From Plasmodium malariae (taxonomy: Eukaryota > Apicomplexa > Aconoidasida > Haemosporida > Plasmodiidae): a DNA stretch of 64,000 nt. Of this stretch, positions 1 to 12,456 are shown piece by piece (position 1 is the first letter of the stretch; the number at the start of each line of letters is the position of its first letter). Both the position numbers and the translations under genes were made by a program. The notes under the pieces are model-generated. The model saw only the letters and a program-made list of their open reading frames with translations, made no database searches and was not told where the DNA came from. The DNA lies in assembly GCF_900090045.1 (NCBI RefSeq), contig NC_041787.1, positions 1-64,000 of the forward strand, in the 5' to 3' direction.

Positions 1-691
1 ATATATAAATACTTTAAAAAAAATAAAATAAATAAATGAAAAAAGCATTTTTCTATTTGTATATATATAATATTTAAGAAATAATTCAACAGAAAACTTC
101 TATTTAATATTTAACATATTTAAGAAAATTTTCGCTCTTTTTATATATATATTTTAAATTATAAAATAAAGCTTGTGCTTCAAATTAGATGAATTCAGTA
201 TTAATTTAGATAATTTACGTTTATAATAAAAAATAAAAAACAGTGAATCATTTTATATGTAATATAAAAGTAATTTTATATAATTATATATTATCTAAAT
301 ATCCCATTTACCTTAATTATTTTTTAAAAGATTTAAAAATTACCAAAAAGAGATTAGTAGAAATAGAGATAGTAAAAAAAGGCTCTAGAGTATAATAAAA
401 TATATATTGTAATTATTTAAATCTTTTTTATTATTATCTGATTCTTTTTTGGAATCCATTTTTATAAATGCACCATTTTTGTTTATATATAATAATATTA
501 TACAAACCCCATATATATAATTCACGTAAATATAAAAAATATATATATATTCGTAATATACTTTAAGGAATGTTGCATTTATTAAGTTATATATATATTT
601 ATAATGAAAAACTTATCAAAATAAAAAAGATTTGTTGTTCTCAATAAAGAGACATTATAATTCTCTGCAACCATTTAGTAATAACATAATC

Positions 692-694
<3 letters not shown>

Positions 695-751
<57 letters not shown>
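695..751. repeat. (TA)n microsatellite
   Basis: Uninterrupted AT dinucleotide run of about 57 bases, directly visible. Such tracts are common in Plasmodium intergenic DNA and vary in length between isolates. Confidence 0.95.
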
Positions 752-754
<3 letters not shown>

Positions 755-1099
755 ACTGTTAAAAAGGAAAAAGAGAAGTAATAACAATTATAAACCTTCT
801 AACTTAATTTTATGGAAGATATAACATTAAAAAAAAATTTTTGAATTGAATTCCCGCAATATCTTTTTATATTTAATATATATATTTTTAGTTTTTTTAT
901 GTTAACTTTAAAAAAAAAAAAAAAATATTTTAGTTAAATATTTTATTAATTATTTAAAGAAATTTACAAAAAATAAATAGTAATTCATATATATAAAAAA
1001 TAATGAATTTTCTATAGATTTTAAAAAGTTGATCTTAAAATTTTTTTAGAAAAGAATTAAAATTTGTTGTATTTAAATATTTTTTATTTCGGAGGTATG

Positions 1100-1121
1100 T
1101 TTTTTTTTTTTTTTTTTTTTT
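1100..1121. repeat. Poly(T) tract, 22 bases
   Basis: Homopolymer directly visible, about 415 bases upstream of the first tryptophan-rich antigen start codon. Poly(dA:dT) tracts are typical of Plasmodium upstream regions and disfavour nucleosomes; that this one acts in a promoter is inference. Confidence 0.9.
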
Positions 1122-1536
1122 CATGCATATTTTAAAAAAATTAAGATAAAAATAAAATATATATTAAAATAAAATTTTTTTATAATTAAAATTTTTTTAT
1201 AAATTAAAATTTTTTTTAATTGTTTATATTTTTTTTTTATTTATGGTATTTATGTATATTATTCTATTATGTAAATAATTATAATAATAAAATATATTAT
1301 TTTCAATAAAAAGAACTACAATAAAGTAATATTTAAAGAAAAACGTTGATACTCCCCTAATTTATTCGTTTTATTAGTTTTAGAGTGTCATTATTCTTTA
1401 ACAATAGGGGGGGACTATATATTTTTTTTTTAAATTAAAATATAAAAAAATACTAAACAACCATAATTTTTTATTATATTTTAAAATATTACATTCCAAG
1501 AATATAAATAAGAATTATATATAAAAATTACCCAAA

Positions 1537-2656
1537 ATGAGAGTAATATCAGCATTCTTTTTTATATCTGGAACCTTTTATATTATTTTAACTCCTAATG
1601 TTATTATAAAATATGTTTCTGCTGTAGTAAGATAGAAATTACATATAAAAATTATATATTATTATATGATATATATAAATGAGAATAGTTTAAATTCATT
1701 TTATTTATTAATTTTTAACTTAAAAAGGGAAAAAACATTTTTTAATTTTTTAAAATTTAACATTTAGACTCCAGGAGAACATGACCTAGTTGATGATGGA
1801 GATGCACTTGAACTTACGGAAGAAAACGAAGGAATTTGCGATGAAAATGATATGGAATATGAAGAAGAACAAGAACAAGAACAAGAAGAAGAAAGAAGAA
1901 GAAGATGATGATACGTTTAATGAACATGATGGAGAGTTAGGTGACCCCCTTGATAACAATTCTTTAGAAGCTTCTCTCTTAGACGGCGTCAACGATATTA
2001 ATAAACCAGTATTTAAGTATAACATTGGGATGATTGGCTGAGGTATACTAAGGGAGATGGTATGAAAGTTTACAAGACAGCTGTTGATACACAGAAACAA
2101 AAATGGAAGAGTGAAAAAAATAATGAATTGGAAAATTTTTTGTTATACTTAGAAGGTAGATGGATGCATTTTAATGGAAACATAGATAAAAATTGTAAAA
2201 CTGGCTTTTTGTGGAGCACTAACAGATGGACTGATAAAGATTGGATTACATGGTTTAAAAAGGACGGATTGAAATTTTTAGATGGTCAGTTCGAAAAATG
2301 GTTGGATTATAATAGAAAACAATTATCTTTTTGGGTAATGAATGAATGGAGAAAATGGGTGTCAGAAAGAAGGCTTTATCTTATGATAGTGTATGGGAAG
2401 CAAGACAGAAATCTGGAAGATTAAAAAAATGGTACAATTATATTAATAAAAAGGAAAAAGATAATACTAATAAAATTAAAGTATATATAGATAAATGGGA
2501 AAAAAAAACGAAAAATAAATATAAAAATGGAAAAAAGTTTTTGCTAAAACATGGTTAGAAAGCAAACAGTGGAATGTATGGCAAAAAGACGTACTACATA
2601 GTAAAAAGGAAGTAGAGACAGATGAAGATGATAGCGGAAGTAATCATTCTAATTAA
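1537..2656 (+). pseudogene. Tryptophan-rich antigen (TRAg) pseudogene, two exons, frameshifted
   Basis: Exon 1 (1537-1626) starts at ATG and encodes about 30 residues with a hydrophobic signal-peptide core; the donor is gtaaga at 1627. Exon 2 begins at 1768 after the acceptor tttag. It opens with an acidic Glu/Gln/Asp-rich segment and continues into the Trp-rich C-terminal domain (TryThrA_C family), with motifs such as KDWITWFKKDG, FEKWLDYNRK and FWVMNEWRKWV, then AKTWLESKQWNVWQKDV before the stop at 2654-2656. The domain is complete in outline but spread over frames 1, 2, 1, 3 and 2. The four frame changes lie near 1894 (in the GAA/AGA run), 2025, 2368 and 2538 (in an A run). I saw no separate nonsense codon, so inactivation is by small indels alone. 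Intact family members are merozoite or red-cell-associated proteins, some of which bind erythrocytes. Family call strong; pseudogene status depends on the indels being real. Confidence 0.9.
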
Positions 2657-3410
2657 AAAAAAAATATTCTTACAAAATGAGTTAGTTTTTTTTTAATGTG
2701 ATATATATAATTAATGAGAATGAGTTATTTCAATTTTCTATCTCTTTGTATATCTTAGATCACTTGGAAACTTGCAAATTAAAAATTGGAAATAAAAATT
2801 AATAATAGAAAAAGTAAAAAAGTAGAAACCTCACACTTTCTGTCTTATATATATTAATTTGTCCCATATAAATTCTTTTTAAACAGTATTTGTATTAAAA
2901 AAAAAATCACTAAAAAATTATAAAATATATGAATATTAGATGTTTATATTCGAAAAGGTAAACAAATTGAAAATATATTTAACAATATGGAAGATGTGTT
3001 ACAAAATACGAAATATAATTTGGGAAATATCTATTATAAATAATTTATTTTGAATATACCATTTTTAATTATATAGAATGCGTTTTACATCCACTAGATT
3101 GATATATATATATTATTATGTCTTTCTTTAATTATTGAAGAAAATCAAATATATTTTTAAAATAATTACTTTGTTTGTACTTAAATATAAAAATTAGGTA
3201 TTGAAATGGAATTTCATTTAGGGATTTTTCATTATTAGACTATATTTATTATCTATTTTTTATAATATAGTTAGATTTGCATATCTTCATAATATAGTAG
3301 CTTGAGTTCTATAAAAATGTTATTTTTTTCATTTTTAATTTGTTTTAGAACTTACAAAATTACAACCATTGTCTTTATTAGAATAACATAACATAATATA
3401 ATGTTTTTTA

Positions 3411-3411
<1 letters not shown>

Positions 3412-3446
<35 letters not shown>
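3412..3446. repeat. Poly(A) tract, 35 bases
   Basis: The longest homopolymer I noticed in the window. It lies about 750 bases beyond the first TRAg stop. Length is likely uncertain because such runs are hard to sequence. I saw no adjoining retroposed sequence or target-site duplication. Confidence 0.95.
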
Positions 3447-3449
<3 letters not shown>

Positions 3450-4740
3450 ATTACATTAAAAAATTATATATGATTATTTTATAAATAAGTTAAACTTTTT
3501 GATATTACTTTTTTGGTTTTTGATTTCATAATATGTATAGGATCGCAACCATAAATTTGGAATTTAAAATATTTTGTGTTTTTTTATATTTCCATACCTT
3601 TTTATTGTTGCCGTTAATTTTTAGGATTGTACTAATTAATATTCGCTAAATTATGTTTAACTTTATTATTTTATTTTATTTTTTTGTAAAATAAATAATG
3701 AGCTTGCCACAAAGTTTCGTATATTTTCATTCTTATATTATTTAGAATTTTTAATCTTTTTATAAATTCTTTTTTCGAACAATACGATTATTACTTATTT
3801 ATAAAAGTTTAAAACAAATATCTTTCGTCTCTTGTAATCTGTTAACTTGGATATTATTAAAAATTGTATATTTGTTGTTTTTCCCAACTTGTATAAAAAG
3901 ATAACTATTGTTCCTACTTCTTTGTCACATGTGCTAGTTTTTTTTTCATTTCGAGATAGTACCGTTCAAAATTTAACCAATATTTTAGACATATTTATTT
4001 TATATACATTATATGTATTTTTTTCAGATGGATTAATATGTATTCAAAATCAGTTGTTATAATAAACACATTTTACTTATTTATTAAAATTTTTATAGTA
4101 CATTTATTTTTTTTATATATTAAATTAATTTTTCTCCTAAATCTTGGTCATATATTTAAGTAATTCTTATAATTATTCCTACCATTTTTTTCATTTGTAC
4201 TATTTTATTTAAAAAGTGAAACGTCTAATATATCAATGCGAATAACACTAACAATAATTGTGCATTGTATCTTAACATGGTAAACATCATGCACATTGTA
4301 CAACATAAAAATAAATATCATTTTTTTTCTTTTAAATGATTTATTAATTTGTTAATTAGCATGTTTGTAAATAATTATTTATTTTTTTTCATTTTGTAAT
4401 TATTTTATGTTTTAATACAATTCTTAAAGAACAAAATAATATATTTTTTAAATAAAAGGAAAAGATGACATAAAATTAAAAATATAATACTGTTATAATG
4501 AAATTGTGTAACGTTAAAACATCTAATATACCAAGCACATTTTACATTTTAATAAAATAGAATAATTACTTCATAAAAATATATGTTTTATCATTATTCA
4601 ATAAAACAAAATAATTTTTACTTTATTATATAAAGAATTATTTGTTATTTTACCTTTAAAAAGTACCTATTCATGGAAAAAATGATTTTACCATTTCAAA
4701 ATAGATAATAATATGAACTAAATAGCCTTATTTTTTTTTT

Positions 4741-5240
4741 CTAAAAAATAATTTGTAAACGTACAAGTGTGACGACATTGGTATTTGTTTACTGCTTGCT
4801 ATTTATTTTGTCTTTTAGCTACCCTATATTAACTCCTTTTATAAAAATAATAAATAAATAAATATATATATATATATATATATTATATAAGGGTACAACA
4901 TATTATTGTAAAATACTTTAACTTTTTACAGTTTTTGTATACATTATTTTAGAATAAAGAGTATTACATAAATATAATAGGAACTCTTTTTTTTTTTTTT
5001 TTTTTTCTTTTACTTAAATTATATATCAAAAATACTTATATTTTGAATGTTTTTATTTTATATTTATAATAATTGCTTAGAATTATCATTTTCATAATGT
5101 TATTTTAATTAAATATTATTCAAAAATATAATCATTAAAAAATCCACACCAAATTTTTTTTTATGTTATAAATGTTACAAAACAATTAAATCATCACAAA
5201 AAATATATAACAACAATGGTTCTATTTAATATATTAATTT
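4741..5240. repeat. Diverged duplicated segment, copy 1
   Basis: Several landmarks recur in the same order at about 8462-8840. They are an aataatttg-type phrase followed by aagtgt and attggtat (4747 onward), a cattaaaaaatcc phrase (near 5133), and tctatttaatatatt (5221). Offsets of about 3720, 3600 and 3600 bases keep the two stretches collinear apart from indels. Read by eye, not aligned. Confidence 0.45.
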
Positions 5241-7220
5241 TCATTAAATTGCGATTATTCCATTTTTAATTTTTTTTAAAAAATTTTATGAGACGATATC
5301 CTTTTTCCCATTTTGTTTATTAACAGTTTTTTTTTGTACCCATTATTTTTTTATTTTTATTTTGCTATAAATGTAAATTAATTGGCATTCTGTTTTAAAT
5401 ACCATTACGTAATTTTACTTTTACACATTTGTTATTTTAACAACATATAAAAAACGTACATATGATTTTATTATTATAAAAATACGATACATTTAATATT
5501 TTTCTAAAAAAAATAAAATTTTTATGTTAGTTTGCTTGTTTTAAATACATTAAACAGACGAAAACGAAAAATAAATATATTTTTTAACAATGTTTTGAAT
5601 TTTTTTTTTTTTTTTTTTTTTCTTTTTAAACCTTAATAGGAACAATTTTATTCAAAAAAAAAAAAATGTAAATAAATAAATACGAAAAGTAAAGAAGTAA
5701 AATAATAGAGTAATACACATAAATGAAAAAAATAAAGTAATATATTAAAAGTCGATAAAAATTAATTTGTAAAAACAAAAAAGTATATACCAAATAATTC
5801 TCCTTTAACTAAACAAATTACATAATATTGCAAAAATAAATAATACAAGGTAACAAAAAAAGGACAAAAAAAAGATTTTTCTAACAACGTTGTTAATTGA
5901 AAAAAAAAAAAAAAAAATACTTAAAACGTAAAAATAGTTATTTATATTAAATTTTACATGAAATTTTTTATGTATGTTATAATATCCATTTTACATGTTT
6001 ACAATAAAATAATAATTTAAATTTAATAAATAGTATAATTTTAAAACTTGTAATTAGTTTATGTTGCGTAAACGACAAAATGACATAAATACAATTGGGC
6101 TATTTTATACAAAAAAATTTAATTATAATTATAAAAAAAAAAAAAAGAAAGAGAAAATAAAATAAAGACAGATCTTTTATAATTACAAATAGCACGTTTC
6201 CGTAAACAAATAAATTTATAAAATTAAATTGTTAATAAAAAATGTTCAAAAATAAATAATATATACCTTTACATTAAAATATTAATAATCATAAAATGAA
6301 TTATAAAATAAATGAGTAATGAATTAATGTATTTTTAACCAATATATATATAACTATAGCAGAGAAAACTATTATATTTTTTTTTTTAGAAGAAAATATT
6401 TTTAAAACTAAAAATCGGGGAAATTAATCTGGATACTATTAAAAAAGATTACTGTTAAAATAAAAACACATCATAAAAATAAATATAATGTCTGTAAATT
6501 TTTTAAATTAAGTAACCCAAAACCTAATTCTGAAAAAAAAAAAAATGAACTTGGCTTTTTTATGAATTCAATATTTTTTAGGGTTTAATTTGCACACTCT
6601 TTAACTTTTTGCATGTATTTATGTTTTTTTTTTTTTTTGAATGGTCATAATAAAAAAACTAATTTAATTTTTTTTTCATACTATTTTCTAATTTTATTTT
6701 GTTTATTTCATTGTTTTACAATAATCTATTTTATAGATATAGATGAATTTTCTTTTTTAACGAGGGATATGATAAAATATGGAACCTTTAAATTCTTATA
6801 TAAATTCTATTTTGAATTTTATATAAATATTTTTTAGAACAAGACGAAATATTTTTTTTTAACCCCTAGTTCCCATTTACTGCTGACCTTTACTAAAATG
6901 TAAAAAAAGAGGAAAATTATTAAGAATATATCATTTATATTATAATTATAAATGAAAACTTTTTTTCGAAATTTTACAATGAAAAATAAAAAGTTACTAT
7001 AATACTATCAAAAGTGAACGGGTTCTACAATATTTCAAGCATATCTGTTCCTTTATTTATTCTTTTCTTCTGATTTTTTTTTAAATTATGTTTCTCCAAC
7101 TATAAGACATAAAAAATAAATTTTAAATTATATAAAATACTTTATTGATTCTTTATGAATCGAAATTTATAATTCAACTTAAACATAATAATACATATAT
7201 TTTTTTTATCGTTTTGACAG

Positions 7221-7720
7221 GATCAGGAAATGAAAATGATACCATTAGTAAATGTTCCACCCACATTAGAACAGCTCTAGGAAAAATGCATTCAGTCTAT
7301 AGGGGAATAAAAAGATAAATAAAAGAAGTTTATATGGGAAAACTAGAGAAGAATTTTAAAAGATTCAAAGATGCAAAGAACGTTCGGAAAAACAAACTAG
7401 TTAAAGGAAAAAAAAAGGAATGGAAATAACGAATAAAATAAACGGAAAGTAAATGGATGTGTTATAAGAAATATATGCCCAATGAATATAAATCTTCTAC
7501 ATTAAGAACATCACTACCATGATATTATTCTCAATAGGAAGATTGGATAATAATAGAATAAGAATATTCAATTAATAGGAAAGCACTATTTTAGAATGCA
7601 GCATATTTGAAAAAATGAATTCATTGGAAAAGTGGCATAATCATAAAATGCCTAGAAAGAAAATAGATATATAAAATAGGTTTTTACTTGGTAATATTGA
7701 ATCTTAACACATTAGTAGAA

Positions 7721-7751
<31 letters not shown>

Positions 7752-7960
7752 ACAGAAAGGTGGAAATTGTTCAAATGGAAGGAATAGATTAATATGGAAA
7801 AGGGGGAATAATTGAATTAACTACACTTTAAGGTTTGTACATTCATGAACAATAAAAGGAATAAATAGCTAAAATGGATTATTGATCAAAAGAATTTCTT
7901 TATAAAATAAAAAGGAATAATTAGCTTACATATAGATTAGCATAAATTAGCTTAGTTTGA
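7221..7960 (+). pseudogene. Second tryptophan-rich antigen pseudogene, heavily decayed
   Basis: A splice acceptor (gttttgacag) at 7220 opens an exon starting DQEMKMIPLVNVPPTLEQL, followed by fragments FIWEN, SKWMCYKKYMPNEYKSS, EDWIIIE and, after a (TA)n insertion at about 7726-7751, ERWKLFKWKE and LKWIIDQKNFF. Spacing and the recurring Trp pattern match the Trp-rich domain of the neighbour at 1.5-2.7 kb. Many in-frame stops fall where the family pattern expects Trp (for example after LEQL, after FIWEN, and either side of EDWIII), consistent with TGG to TAG or TGA transitions. Frameshifts are also present. I could not find exon 1; the 3' limit is approximate. The same orientation and nearby position suggest a tandem duplicate of the first copy, now much older in its decay. 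Confidence 0.7.
7726..7751. repeat. (TA)n tract inside the second TRAg pseudogene
   Basis: About 26 bases of pure TA dinucleotide interrupt the decayed coding sequence, with Trp-rich fragments recognisable on both sides. This suggests microsatellite expansion after the gene lost function. Confidence 0.85.
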
Positions 7961-8236
7961 AGATTAAAGAGGGGAAATAAATTTATATTCAAAAGTATAT
8001 ATCTCTTTACCAAAGTGCCATAAAATAAAATAATTAAGAAATATATTATGTTTTCATAGATTTTTAATTATAAGGATACGCTCTTTACAAAGTAACTTAT
8101 TAAGAGGAAATGAGAAAACCAAAGAGAAAGGATATTATATTACATAGAAAAATATAAACGTTTGTTTTGTAACATTATTACTAAACACTTATTCGAAGCA
8201 AAAGTTTTTCGGTGTAAAAAGATATAAGAAAAATGA

Positions 8237-8241
<5 letters not shown>

Positions 8242-8271
<30 letters not shown>
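8242..8271. repeat. (TA)n microsatellite
   Basis: About 30 bases of alternating TA, just beyond the second TRAg remnant. Confidence 0.9.
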
Positions 8272-8277
<6 letters not shown>

Positions 8278-8461
8278 TTAATAATAGAAAAAAAATAATG
8301 ATTTATTACATCATCTAATAATTTTAATCTAATAATTAATTCTTGATAAAAATGTATATAATACCTATATTATATAAGATTATACTTCTAATTTAATGGT
8401 TAACCTTTATTTTGATACTAAAACATACATGGTGTATCCAAAATTAAATCTTTTTTTTTTT

Positions 8462-8840
8462 TTCTTATAAAATAATTCGCAAACAAAAGTGTAAAGTAAT
8501 TGGTATATTACCATAATACTTTTCTTTTTTTGTTTTTTGCAAAACACCTATATTCACCATCTGAAATACCTTAGTATTATATTACGTTTGTTCGCTTTTC
8601 TAAGATAAGATTATATTACATAATCCTTTTTTTTTTAAGTGATAACTTTATAATTATATTTATAATTAGATAATTTCTGAAATATAACACAACTATTACA
8701 CTTAATACATTAAAAGATTTTCAAAAAATGTTATGTCATTAAAAAAATCCTATGGTTAATGAAAATTGCATAAATAATTACGAATAGTTATTTTATGCAA
8801 CGATTATGTAATAATTGTTCTATTTAATATATTTTCTATT
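8462..8840. repeat. Diverged duplicated segment, copy 2
   Basis: Collinear with 4741-5240: the aataattcg/aagtgt/attggtat group, then cattaaaaaaatcc (near 8735), then tctatttaatatatt (8819). It lies downstream of the second TRAg pseudogene as copy 1 lies downstream of the first, supporting a segmental duplication that included flanks. Similarity judged by eye. Confidence 0.45.
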
Positions 8841-11479
8841 AATATGTAATTATATATTTTTTTGTAAGTTCTAAAAAATTTTACCTTACTCGAATTTTCA
8901 TAGATAATAATTTTTTTATCTTGTTATTTATTCTTTATATATATATAATGATGACCATAAAATAATTCTTAACTTTGTTTCATGAACATGTAACATTTTT
9001 ATCATTATACATAATTCATTATTTTTCTATTATATAAATAAAAATATTATTATTTATTATCTTTAAAAAAGATGTCAAGCAATATTAGTTTAATAAGAAT
9101 TATTATACAAAGTATATAATTGAATAATTTTTCCTTTCTTAAAACTTATTTCTTAATATTCCATAAAAAAATATAAATACGAAATAATTAAGACAATAAA
9201 CAACATATATATTATATATAAACATTCCTTAAAGTTCTTGAAACGGTCATGATTAATGAATATAAAAAATGGTACAAATTCCTTTTGCATTTATTCGCCT
9301 ATATTTATTCCATTTTTTTTATTTATTTTAAAAGATTAAAGAAAATAATAGTAAAAATGTATGCTTTAAAGATGTTCAATAGTTAAACCGAGTATATATA
9401 TTTATAAATAAATAGAATATAATGCCCACCTTTCATGTAAGTTATAAATATACTCCAATTAAAAGAATTGTTTACAACATTATTAGTAAAAGAATAAGAA
9501 AATAAATATGACAGTGTGAAAATATGGAAGAATGTAGTAAAAAAAAAAAAAAGAATTATATTTTATATTTATAAATTAATTTTATTAATTTACATGAATA
9601 TTATATTTATTGTTCTTAGTTCAATTTTAATAATTATTTAAATTTGATTCATTCAATGTATATTTTGTAAATGCACATTTTTTGTTTCCATATTAAATGA
9701 AAGAAGGATAAATATATATAAAAATATAATTAACATGTGTTAACACCCTACAAGCTTAAGAAAAATGCTTCTCATGGAAATTATATATATTCTTATTATC
9801 ATTAAATGAATTTTTAAATGAGTTTTCATAAATATTAGTATATATATAAAAAAAGAAAAAATGTTAATGTAATAAAATGTTCAACTAACTATGTATTAAT
9901 TATATATACATATATATACCATCTTGGACAACTCTATATAATTTTTATTTTTTCCTTTTTAAAAATAAAGCTGGTGAAAAGTAAAAAAAAATGTAACATA
10001 AATATATTCTTATAATTTATTAATTATGTATAACATTAAACAGTCTATAAATAAATAAATTAAAAACTATAAAATGTTTAAATTTTGTTGTACAATGTAA
10101 GTTAAAAAAAAAAAATTTCGATGTTTACATGTATTATTAATTTTTGTTGTATGTATCATTTATTTTTGTCATTACTTATTTTTAACAGAATTTTTAAAAG
10201 TAAAATTATTTAAAATTTTTTTATTTTTGTTATTTATATTTTTGTTTTTTTCTTTTCTATTCATGATTATTATATTATTATACATTATTTTGTAATTCTT
10301 TTTTCTTTGCTTTTTATAATTATAGATTTGTATAATTGTGTTTTATTTCTGTGAAAATATAAAATATATTATGAATAATTAAAACAAATATATATATTAA
10401 ACAAACTTTGCTTTATGCGTAGGTGTTAATTTATATATTTTTTATTTATTGTTGTTTTTAAATATACTATATAAAGAGTTAACGTTATTTTAAAGATGTG
10501 TATAAATATATATAGTTTATATTGACAATTACTAATTTTTTTATATTTATAAGGCACACTTTTTAAATAAAATAAATATTTATGAATGAATTATTTTTTT
10601 TAGAGATAATAAATGCTTCAATTATGTTTTTATGTTATATAAGTTTTAATAGATCTATTTAAAAAATTAATCTATTTTTTTTACAACCATTGATTAAATA
10701 AGAGTAATATTTAATGTTTCCATATAATATTTTTTCAAGTAATTTTCATTATTAAATTTCATTTTTTATATTTTGCTTTTCATATATTTAAATGAAATAA
10801 TTATATGATATATTTATATTCTTTAATTATCACTAACATATCACCTTAAAAGACATCTATTAGGGAATTTAAAAATACACGGGTATTTTTTTCTCTGTAA
10901 GAATTATTAAGGGTATAAGAAAGTAACATATAGGAATATTTTTTCATGGGAAGAGTGAAAAAATTTGATTATAAGAACTATAAGAAAATAAAATTATTTT
11001 TTATTTTTATAAAAATTAATGTTACTGCATTTATTATTTAATGATTGTGAAATATATATCTATTGTATGATTTTTTTCTAAATACATCAATATCACAATT
11101 AATAATTCTTAATTCATTTTCACTTAATATTATTATTAAAATGCTATGATAACCTGTATATTATAATGCTTATTTTTACTTATATATTCATTATATCATG
11201 TTTTAAGTTATGAAAAATGTCTATAATTAAAGAGCATTTTGGTTTAATGTGGTTATTAATATGCACATGGTAACGGTATTAATGATAATAAATTATAATT
11301 ATGATATAGTGATTTAACTATTATAAAGTTTATTTCTTCTTTTTTTCCCTTTTTTTTTTATTTACTTGTGAACACCACGTTTTTTTGTAAAATAAATATA
11401 TTTTCTTTCCTTTTGTATGGAATTATATAAGGAGCATATTTGCTGTGAGATTTATTGATATTATTACAATTAAATATAT

Positions 11480-12456
11480 TCATGATTTCAGAGTTAGTAG
11501 TTTCACATATTAAGATAACTTATATTGATTTATATCCTTCGCAATTTATCTAGATCATATTCAGAAGGTAGTTTTGCTAATTTACGTGCAGTCATACCAT
11601 ATAATTTACTATTTATTATTTTTATTTTTCCTATTCTTTATTTTTTTTAAGATCCCACTGGACTAAAATAGTTTGAAAATATCATGTATAATATACATAT
11701 ATATTATAACTCTTTTATTAAATGAAAGAAAAATAACTTGATTTAAATTATAATATCTTCCCTTTTAAATATATGTTGTAATAACTTTATATAAAAGAAA
11801 AGAAATGTAAAAATTTTTAAATAGTAAAAAATTTGGTCACAAAAATTACAGAACCACTAGAATAACAATGCTATAATGAAGAAATTTCATTACGGTGTTG
11901 ATTTTCTTAATATATATGGAGAAAATTGCAAACTCCCTTTTTGTACACTTGTCAGTGAAATTAAATCTGTATGGTTACTTAAAATGTTCCTTAAAACGCG
12001 CTCCAGTAAATTTCATACCTTTTTTCTATATCACAAATACTGTGTATTAACACATATATGCTAACATGTTCATTAAGTATATATTTATATGTTTTATCGT
12101 AATGTATAGTAGAATTATGAATATTTAATTTAATTATTAAAGAATATTTAAAATATTCTTGCTATGCTTACGTTATTTTAAAAATTGAATACTTATATTA
12201 AAAACTAACTTTTACATTTATGAGTTTTGTATTCATTATCTAAACTTTCATGAAGTACAAGGTTTTTTCCTTTAAATGATTTATAAGATATATTTAATTT
12301 ACCAACTATTACATATCCTATACAGGAGTATAAATATTCATGATATTCGTTTTATTCTAGATTGTCATTATCAATATAAAATATATTGCTAAGTTTATTT
12401 AAAGCATCATTAATTTCATTATTTTTGGATAATTCTTCATTCACTAATGAAACTTT
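11480..12456 (-). pseudogene. Unidentified decayed coding remnant(s), minus strand
   Basis: The clearest piece is 12205-12456 read on the minus strand: 84 codons broken by a single TAA, with balanced composition unlike the surrounding chance ORFs. It includes NEELSKNNEINDALNKLSN, then YLYSCIGYVIVGKLNISYKS and LVLHESLDNEYKTHK. Farther along the same strand are a short open piece near 11890-12020 (with LERVLRNILSNHTDLISL) and another near 11535-11605 (RKLAKLPSEYDLDKLRR). These could be exons of one decayed gene or unrelated fragments. I do not recognise the family. An open frame at 11876-12064 on the plus strand overlaps the middle piece and has no stronger claim. Confidence 0.3.

Larger units (their letters stand above)
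1..1536. other. Gene-free AT-rich flank
   Basis: No reading frame or family motif is visible here. The stretch holds a long (TA)n tract, a T22 run and many shorter A or T runs. The last few hundred bases are the upstream flank, presumably including the promoter, of the tryptophan-rich antigen pseudogene that follows, but no promoter element can be named from sequence alone. Confidence 0.6.
2657..7220. other. Gene-free intergenic DNA between two TRAg pseudogenes
   Basis: No convincing coding segment. Short open frames at 3847-4062 and 6613-6837 are Phe/Ile/Leu/Tyr-rich, as expected from chance translation of T-rich DNA. Contents include an A35 run, a short (TA)n tract near 4861-4883, T runs near 4989 and 5600, and a segment at about 4741-5240 that resembles DNA downstream of the second TRAg copy. 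Two further similar stretches, near 4212 and 4505 (sharing the phrase ctaatata within a wider match), hint at a diverged local duplication. Confidence 0.5.
7961..11480. other. Gene-free AT-rich DNA
   Basis: No supported gene. It contains a (TA)n run at 8242-8271 and, at about 8462-8840, the second copy of the diverged duplicated segment. The rest is low-complexity A/T sequence with stops in every frame. Confidence 0.5.

Noticed and set aside
1786..2100. Minus-strand 104-codon open frame
   Set aside because: Antisense shadow of the Glu/Asp/Lys-rich start of the first TRAg exon 2; its Ser/Phe/Leu runs are the reverse complement of the acidic repeats.
3412..3446. Poly(A) tail of a retroposed copy
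   Set aside because: No processed-gene sequence upstream of the A35 run and no target-site duplication visible; simple homopolymer more likely.
3847..6837. Open frames at 3847-4062 and 6613-6837 as genes
   Set aside because: Hydrophobic, Phe/Ile/Leu/Tyr-dominated composition as expected from T-rich DNA; no splice context or recognised motif.
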